From Papilionanthe hookeriana x Papilionanthe teres (lineage: Eukaryota > Streptophyta > Magnoliopsida > Asparagales > Orchidaceae), in the NCBI GenBank assembly GCA_022702705.1, contig CM040421.1:56934740-56998739 (forward strand): 64,000 nt of DNA, in the 5' to 3' direction. Positions 58,073 to 64,000 of this stretch are shown here, one piece after another (position 1 is the stretch's first letter; the number at the start of each line of letters is the position of its first letter). The notes beneath the pieces were generated by a model. That model was not told the origin of the DNA and did no database searches. It was given only the letters and a program-made list of their open reading frames with translations. A program made the position numbers and the translations under genes.

Positions 58073-59383
58073 TAATTAAAAGGGTTTCTCCTAGTCAGGT
58101 GAAACTATTATAGGTGCAGCGATTAATTTTTCATTTAATAGATCGAAAGCTTTTAAGCATTCATCGTTAAAATCAAACTTCCTATATTTTTCCAAAATTC
58201 GGCATAGAGGCTTAGTAATTTTTTAAAAGTCTTTAATATATCGCCTGTAGAATCCTATATGTCCCAAAAAGCTTCTTACCCCTCTCACAGTTGTTGAAGG
58301 TGGTAATTTTTCTATAATTTGAATTTTCACAGGATCTACTTCCATGCCATATTCAGATATTTTATGCTCAAGCAAAATTTCTCCTGCAATCATAAATTGA
58401 CACTTTTCCCAGTTTATGACTAAATTTGTTATTTCGCATAACTCTAAAACTTTTTTTAAGTTGCATAGGCATGCATCAAATGAATCTCCAAATACTGAGA
58501 AATCAACATAAACACTTCTATTCCATCATCAATTAATTTGCTAAACATGGACGTCATACATCTTTGAAATGTTGCAAGTGCATTACATAATCCAAAGGGT
58601 ATTCTTCTAAAAGCAAAAGTTCCATAAGGGCTAGTAAATGTAGTCTTCTCTTAATCCTCAGGAGCAATAGATATTTGGTGATAACCGGTATATTCATCTA
58701 AAAAGCAATAGTACTTGTGTCCAGCAAGTCTGTCTAGCATTTGGTCTAAAAATGGTAAAGGAAAGTGATCTTTTCTGGTGGCGGCGTTTAATTTTCTATA
58801 ATCAATACATATTCACCAACCAGTGACTTGCCTTGTCGGTATAACTTCATTTCGATCATTTACATCAACAGTCACTCCTCCTTTCTTAGGAACACAATGA
58901 ATTGGGCTACCTAAACACTATCAGAAATAGGATCTATAATTCCAGCATCTAATCACTTTAAAATCTCTTTTCTAACCACATCTTTCATTATTGGGTTGAG
59001 TCTCCTTTGTGGACCAACTCTAGGTTTATGTTGTTCATCCAACAAAATTCTGTGCATACAGATTGATGGACTGATTCCTTTAATATCAGCTATGGTCCAA
59101 CCAAAAGCCTTTTTGTATCTTTTTAAGGTGTCTAATAATTTTTTTTTTCTTGATATTCATTTAAATCCAAAGATACAATGACTAATAAATTAGATGCTTC
59201 TCCTAAAAACATATACTTTAGATGATTAGGGAGAATTTTCAGCTCAAGTTTAGGGAGTTTAATGATAGATGGAATTAAAATTTTATCTTCATTTTCCATA
59301 GTATTCAATCTTTCAAATTTTTCTAGAACAAATTCTAACTTTTCATTTGTCACATCATCAAAATCATCTTCCATTGGGTTCAC
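58073..59383 (-). pseudogene. Athila-like pre-RT linker and reverse transcriptase, decayed
   Basis: The first ORF (59383-59132) has KLPKLELKILPNHLKYMFLG, the conserved segment just before RT in Athila elements. RT blocks follow in broken frames: CMHRILLDEQHKPR, RLNPIMKDVVRKEILK, and near 58580 PLDYVMHLQHFKDV. The catalytic box region (about 58490-58530) reads EVFMLISQ in one frame and VYVDFSVFGDSFDA in another, so a deletion has removed one residue of the usual FMDDFSVFGDSFD. LGHIGFYRRYIKDF and RILEKYRKFDFND mark the connection to RNase H. Inactive. Confidence 0.82.
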
Positions 59384-60281
59384 TTGGGTTAAAAATGGGT
59401 CAAATTGGAGGTTTTAGTAAAAGTGGGGTAAATTGGCAAAATTGGCCCATGGTGTAGTTGAACAAAATGAAATTGATAATATTTGGGATTTTTTGAATTT
59501 TTTTGGGAATTTTCTGAATTGTTTGAATTTTTGGCTAAGAAGGGCATTTTGGTAATTTTGGGGGGTTTAGGGGTATTTTTGGAAATTTTGGTATTTTTGG
59601 CCAAAGATGGTCAATTTGAATGGTGGGAAGTGTTTAGGATTGATTTTGAGGGATCTTGGGAAATTTAGGCAATTTTGCAAATTTTGGGTCATTTCAAGGG
59701 TATTTGGTAGGTTTGGTGGGTCCGGGGCCCCGGGGGTCAAAAATTGAAATTTTGAAAAAAGGAATATTGATCAAGTGTGAGTGAAATGGAATCATTTTGG
59801 TTGAGCCATTAAGCCATATTAAGCCCATATAAGCCATGAGAGGACTCATTTGAGGCATTAACTATGTTGTTCCTAACCCTCTTGTGGGAGCTTGGGGTTA
59901 AGGATCATCCATATGAATTACCTACATGAGTCGGGAAGTCAAGTTGGGTGAGAGTGTGGTTTTAGGACTTGGAATGTGTGTGATAGTGTAGTGTATGTGC
60001 AAGTCAACCCTCACTGCGACCGGGCCACCAGTGGTATTCCTAAGGCCAAAAAGTCTTATAGGGAATTCATCCTTTAAACCTCCACATTTGATTTCAACCC
60101 TCTAGGTGATTAGGGGTCTACAATCAAGATTGTGGGGTTTGCAGGGAGTTAAGAGGTGTTTGAATTTCTAAGTGGTGGGTTCCATTTCTAGTCCTCTAAG
60201 ATTAGTCAAAGGAAAAGCCTAAAGCTAGATCCTAAGTACTAAAGAGAGAAGCAAAAGACCTCACCAAAAATGAGGTCAACA
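59371..60281 (-). mobile_element. Inverted 5' fragment of the giant LTR, copy D
   Basis: The reverse complement of 47669-48592 with small changes. It begins TGTTGACCTCATTTTTGGTG at 60281, runs through the ACACACACTAC-like and ACCAAAATGATTCCATT-like blocks, and ends at CCCAAGTGAACCCAATG (about 59371-59390), where Athila-like pol sequence starts. It is thus the first ~0.9 kb of the LTR only. Confidence 0.85.
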
Positions 60282-62220
60282 TAGACCTAACCCAATCTTT
60301 AAGTCTAACTCATCTTAGGCCTAGCCCTAATTCTAAGTCTAATCTAAATTAGACTTAACCCAACCTTTAAGCCTAACCTAACTTATACTTAACACATCTC
60401 TTAGGTCTATCTAAATTAGACATAACCCAAACTCTATGTCTAGTCAGCACTAGACCTATACCTAAACATTAGGTCTAACCTAAATTAGACTTGGTATAGC
60501 CCTTTGATGTCTAACCTACATTAGATCTAAACCTTAACCATCTTGGTTCTAACCCATAGTAGACCCAAACATCAACCATATTCATTAGTCTAACTCATGT
60601 TAGACCTAACTCTAGGCCTAACCTAACTTAGACTTAGCCTAGGATCTTTAGGTCTAATCCATACTAAACCTAACTCCAAACTTTAGGTCTAACTTGAACT
60701 AATCGTAACTCAAACTCCCTCTAAGACTAGCCTAACCTAGATCTAGTCTAAGTCTAACCCAACTAAGACTTGAATCAATTCAGGTCTAAATCAATCTAAA
60801 CGGAGAACACAATACAAATCTCCTTAGGCCTAAATCAACTTAGACCTAAAATCAACTGGGGTCGTTCTTAGGTCTAACCTACACTAGATCTAGGCATGGA
60901 TCTTCCTAAGTCCAAACCTAACTTAGACGTAGTGCAGTAAGAACTCTTGCTAGTTATAGTCCAACCTAGATGTAATCTGAGTCCGACCTAGCCTTGACTT
61001 AGTTTAACTTGAGTGCAATTGGGTCTAACTTAACTTTGACCTAATTCAGCTAAATCTCTGGGTTAACAAGACATAACTTGGGTTAACCCAATTCAACTAA
61101 ATCTCTGGGTCAACAGGCCCTAACTTAGGTCAACCCATTTCAAATAAATCACTTAGTGAACCCGACCTAGCTCAGGTCAACCTAATTCAACTTAATCACC
61201 AGGTCAACCCAACCTATTTCGGGCTCACCCAATTCAACTAAATCACTATGTCAGCAAGACTAAACTCAAGTAAACCCAATTCAACTAAATCACTATGTCA
61301 GCAAGACTAAACTCAAGTAACCCAAATTCAACTGAATCTCTGGGTTAACCCAACCTAACCTAAGTTAATATAATTCAACTTAATCACTAACTCAACTTGA
61401 CCAAATTCAGGTTAAAATTCAACTGAATCTCTGGGTCAACCTGACCTAACTCGAGTCAACCTAATTTAGCTTAATCACCAGGTCTGCCTGATCTAACTCA
61501 TCTCTACCCAATTTAACTTAACCACCGACTCAACCTGACCTAACTCGGGTTAAACCAATTCAACTAAAATTTTGAGTCAGCACTATCAAACTCAGGTAAA
61601 CCCAACTCAACTCAACTCATTAGGCTAATATGACTAACTAAGGTTAACTCAACACAACATTTTTGGTCAAACAGTTTAAACTCTGAGTAACCCAACTTGA
61701 GATCTCATCTTCAAGCTTGACCTAAGTCTCAACCCTTGTTTAATCAAAGATTGATTTAAGCTTAATCCAACGTAGACTTAAAAAGACAATTCAAGTCTAA
61801 ATTAACTTGGACTTCACCAACTCTAATTTAACTTAAACTTGATTCAACCGAGGGAGTTCAACTTGGATCAGTCCAGTTCAGCCTGGCTTGCTCCCAAGTT
61901 ATCCTGGCTTAAATTAACTTGACTTACCTTAAGTCAATCTAAACCAAGTAAGTCGTTTGACCCTAATGCAACTACGTCAACTTGGGTCAATCCTATCAAA
62001 CTTTGGTCTATTTAAACAAGTTTGAAGATAATTTGAGGGAAAACCAACCTAACTTAGGTTAACTTAGATTATCCAGAGACTCATCTTTAGGTCAGTTTAA
62101 TCCAACTTAAATTAATCTAAGCTTAAATTAGATTTAGGTGACTACAAGCTAAGCAGGGCTTGACTTCTCATACGCGAACAAAAGCATACTTAGCCTCAAT
62201 CAGGACAACTTGGGCTAAGT
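60282..62220 (+). repeat. CCTAACCTAACTTAGACC / GGGTCAACC array
   Basis: 60282-60990 is made of TTAGACCTAAC/AGGTCTAACC units. 60990-61690 is made of AATTCAACTAAATCTCTGGG and GTCAACC units about 45-60 bases apart. 61690-62220 is more degenerate. Units resemble those in LTR copy A (20570-21180 and 23300-26480), so this is probably part of another copy-A-like LTR. Confidence 0.8.
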
Positions 62221-62449
62221 ATCAAACCAACCTAAACGAAATGATCTAAAATTCACCCTAAAAGATATGAAAACTTAAACTTGAATCACAAAGTGTAACT
62301 AGGTTTGAGAAGGTATTAAAACTTAAACTTGCAAATCACACACCTTCATAAACACCTCCTACTCAAACTCAGCAACCAATTTCACATCAAACAACTAGCT
62401 CAACTACTCGAACCCCAGAACTTCAAATACATCACACAACTAATGTTTA

Positions 62450-63316
62450 CTTTCTAGAATAATGTAGATACCTTCTTGAAATCCTACGCAACACTGGCAT
62501 GTCAAAGTCCAAACTTGTTCTCACACCAATAACCTCCTCACCCAAAACCACAAAACTCACTACCTCTCCTATTGACACACACATCTTTAGACAAACCATT
62601 GGCACCCTACAATACCTAACTGTCGCATGCTGGACATCCATACACTTTAAACAACCTCAACCACCAAATGCACAACCCACAATCACAATACCTCCAACTC
62701 CTAAATAGACTGATAAGATATCTCAATGTCCTTAAGAACCATAGTATAGCAATTGGTGTAGTGGACTTGATACTTCAAGCTTACACCGACGCCGATTAAG
62801 CTAGAAATCCATATGACAGACGCTCATTCACCGGCTTCAGGATTTTCTTTAGCCAAAATCTACTCTTTTGACCAAAAAACAGCCATCTATCCCTTGTTCC
62901 TCCAGAGAAGTGAAATACTGGGCAATGACTTCAGTAACTGCATACATTCTCTGGCTTAGACGTCTACTACTGAAGTGCTCCCACAGAAGCATCTGCCTAC
63001 TCACCTTTTTAGTGATAGCATCTTTGTCATTGCTCTAGTGTATAATCCATTTTTTCTTGCAAGGACGACAAAGCACATAGAGGTAGACAATCACTTCATC
63101 AAGAATCACATACAACATCCAGAGATCACCATCGACTATATTATGTCTCAAGACCAAATCACCGATATCTTTACCAAATCCCACTTACCGACCAGGCATA
63201 TTCTTATAACTGATAAACTGACTCTCCAAGTCTTGGAGTCTCAGTTTGAGGAGGTAGCTCATATGGTCCCCACTGCAGCCTCACGTAATCTCCTCATATC
63301 CTATAGCTCGCCCTGA
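62450..63316 (+). pseudogene. Ty1/copia reverse transcriptase end and RNase H, decayed
   Basis: RYLLEILRNTGMSKSKLVLT followed by SPIDTHIFRQTIGTLQYLT is the C-terminal part of copia RT. LQAYTDAD (about 62780) is the first RNase H motif, followed by DRRSFTGFRIFF. After a frame change near 62970 come ARTKHIEVDNHFIKNHI and SQDQITDIFTKSHLPTRHI, the family C terminus, and the frame ends at 63316. Stops and shifts are present throughout and everything upstream of the RT C terminus is absent. Confidence 0.9.
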
Positions 63317-63560
63317 GCACAATTCGTCGGATATCCTCACATGAGCATTTTTCGCCATTTAAACTGTAGCACGAGACCGCCTCAGTCCAATGTGAGCTTC
63401 TCTATATAAAACCATTTATGTCACTGGGTTAGGGAAAGCAAGGTGAGTGGAATAGAGGAGGAGAGGTCGAGAAGTGCAAAAGGAGAGATGTATTTATCTG
63501 AGATACACCAGTCTCAATTAAAGCTTTGTTAAAGCCTTTCTCAACTGCATATGTTTATCA
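63317..63560 (+). repeat. Probable 3' LTR of the copia fragment
   Basis: Directly follows copia RNase H. It has a TATA box (CTCTATATAAAACC, about 63399), a GAGGAGGAGAGG-rich leader, and AATTAAAG as a possible poly(A) signal near 63518. LTR edges cannot be set because the second copy is missing. Confidence 0.55.
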
Positions 63561-63754
63561 TCAATTAGTCTTAAACCTTTTTAGCATCACTAAATCCTTT
63601 AACTTGTGAGTGAAAAATAATAGTGGTAAAAAGTAATATGGAACATTCACAAAAGAAAAATAAGTATCTTTACTCCGAAGTAAAAATACTCATTGAAACA
63701 AATATCAGATGCTAAGATAGTGCATGTTTTCTTGGATGGATTCAGGGTTGTCAA

Positions 63755-63905
63755 TTGTAGGGCAATCAAAACGGTTCATTTTCCGCGAGCAACTCGTGTT
63801 CGACTTGTTAAGAAACTCGTGTTCGGCTCGTTCACTACGTTAACGAGCCAAAACACGAACAAAGATTTGTTCGTTCGTGTTCGACTCGTTTTGGCTCGAA
63901 ATATT
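63755..63905. repeat. CTCGTGTTCGGCTCGTT palindromic repeat
   Basis: Words CTCGTGTTCGGCTCGTT, AACGAGCCAAAACACGAAC and GTTCGTGTTCGACTCGTT can pair with each other as inverted repeats. CG-rich against an AT-rich background. Comparable GTTCGGCTCGTT repeats are widespread in plant genomes as small non-coding transposons; class not determined. Confidence 0.6.
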
Positions 63906-64000
63906 ACTTATATATATATATATGTTTCTGAGTGGTCTTTTTAAAAAATTAAGGCTACAATTATTTATAATCAATTAAAAGTATTAATTAAGAAAATAGA

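Larger units (their letters stand above)
55080..59383 (-). mobile_element. Decayed Athila-like Ty3/gypsy element
   Basis: Minus-strand order: pre-RT linker, RT, RNase H, integrase, a spacer with GGGAGGCAACCC (reverse of 56292-56303), then an env-like ORF. The GGGAGGCAACCC block after pol is typical of Athila-type elements. It is truncated at 59371-59383, where an inverted piece of the giant LTR begins. No LTR of its own is recognised at either end. Confidence 0.8.

Noticed and set aside
1..64000. tRNA, rRNA or snRNA genes
   Set aside because: No cloverleaf-like or conserved rRNA/snRNA blocks noticed; absence was judged by eye only, not with a covariance search.

Overview
The window looks like nuclear DNA of a flowering plant. 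The case rests on a six-exon cytokinin phosphotransfer (AHP) gene with GT-AG introns, plant-type Ty3/gypsy and Ty1/copia retrotransposons, Tourist-type and other MITEs, and long AT-rich gene-poor stretches. I cannot name the species. A run of 500 N (37882-38381) marks a scaffold gap. The only intact host gene I can support is the AHP gene (CDS 10132-11137); nearly everything else is transposon-derived or has no recognisable content.

Layout. 1-1488 is an LTR followed by a decayed primer-binding site. 1536-9600 holds a Tourist MITE and old gypsy remains, including an LTR pair (about 4505-5260 and 7345-8095) around a minus-strand gag relic. 9602-9805 and 13363-16650 carry several members of one MITE family on both sides of the AHP gene. 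17170-18930 has TA/TG microsatellites and a minus-strand LINE-type RNase H relic.

20450-55080 is dominated by very long LTRs (here copies A, B and C) of an Ogre/Tat-like Ty3/gypsy family. Copy A (about 20460-27407) contains long CCTAA/GGTCAA-rich arrays and ends at a primer-binding-site-like sequence followed by a short internal relic. Copy B (about 28320-37881) is split by two minus-strand solo LTRs of another family. After the gap come protease, reverse transcriptase, RNase H, a second (archaeal-type) RNase H and integrase (38553-43520). These are followed by a region encoding a plant ALKBH9/10-type 2-oxoglutarate/Fe(II) AlkB domain (43801-45240), a spacer, an array of about 13 units of ~82 bp (46180-47280), and copy C (from 47669). 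B, the coding core and C are best read as one decayed element of about 26 kb including nested insertions.

55080-59383 is a decayed Athila-like gypsy element on the minus strand (RT, RNase H, integrase, env-like ORF). It abuts an inverted fragment of the giant LTR (59371-60281, copy D). 60282-62220 is another CCTAA/GGTCAA-rich array, 62450-63560 is a copia pol 3' end with a probable LTR, and 63755-63905 is a GC-rich palindromic repeat.

The most notable observation is the AlkB (RNA m6A-demethylase-type) domain in sense orientation between the integrase and the 3' LTR of the Ogre/Tat-like element. The HxD...H...R residues are still readable despite frameshifts.
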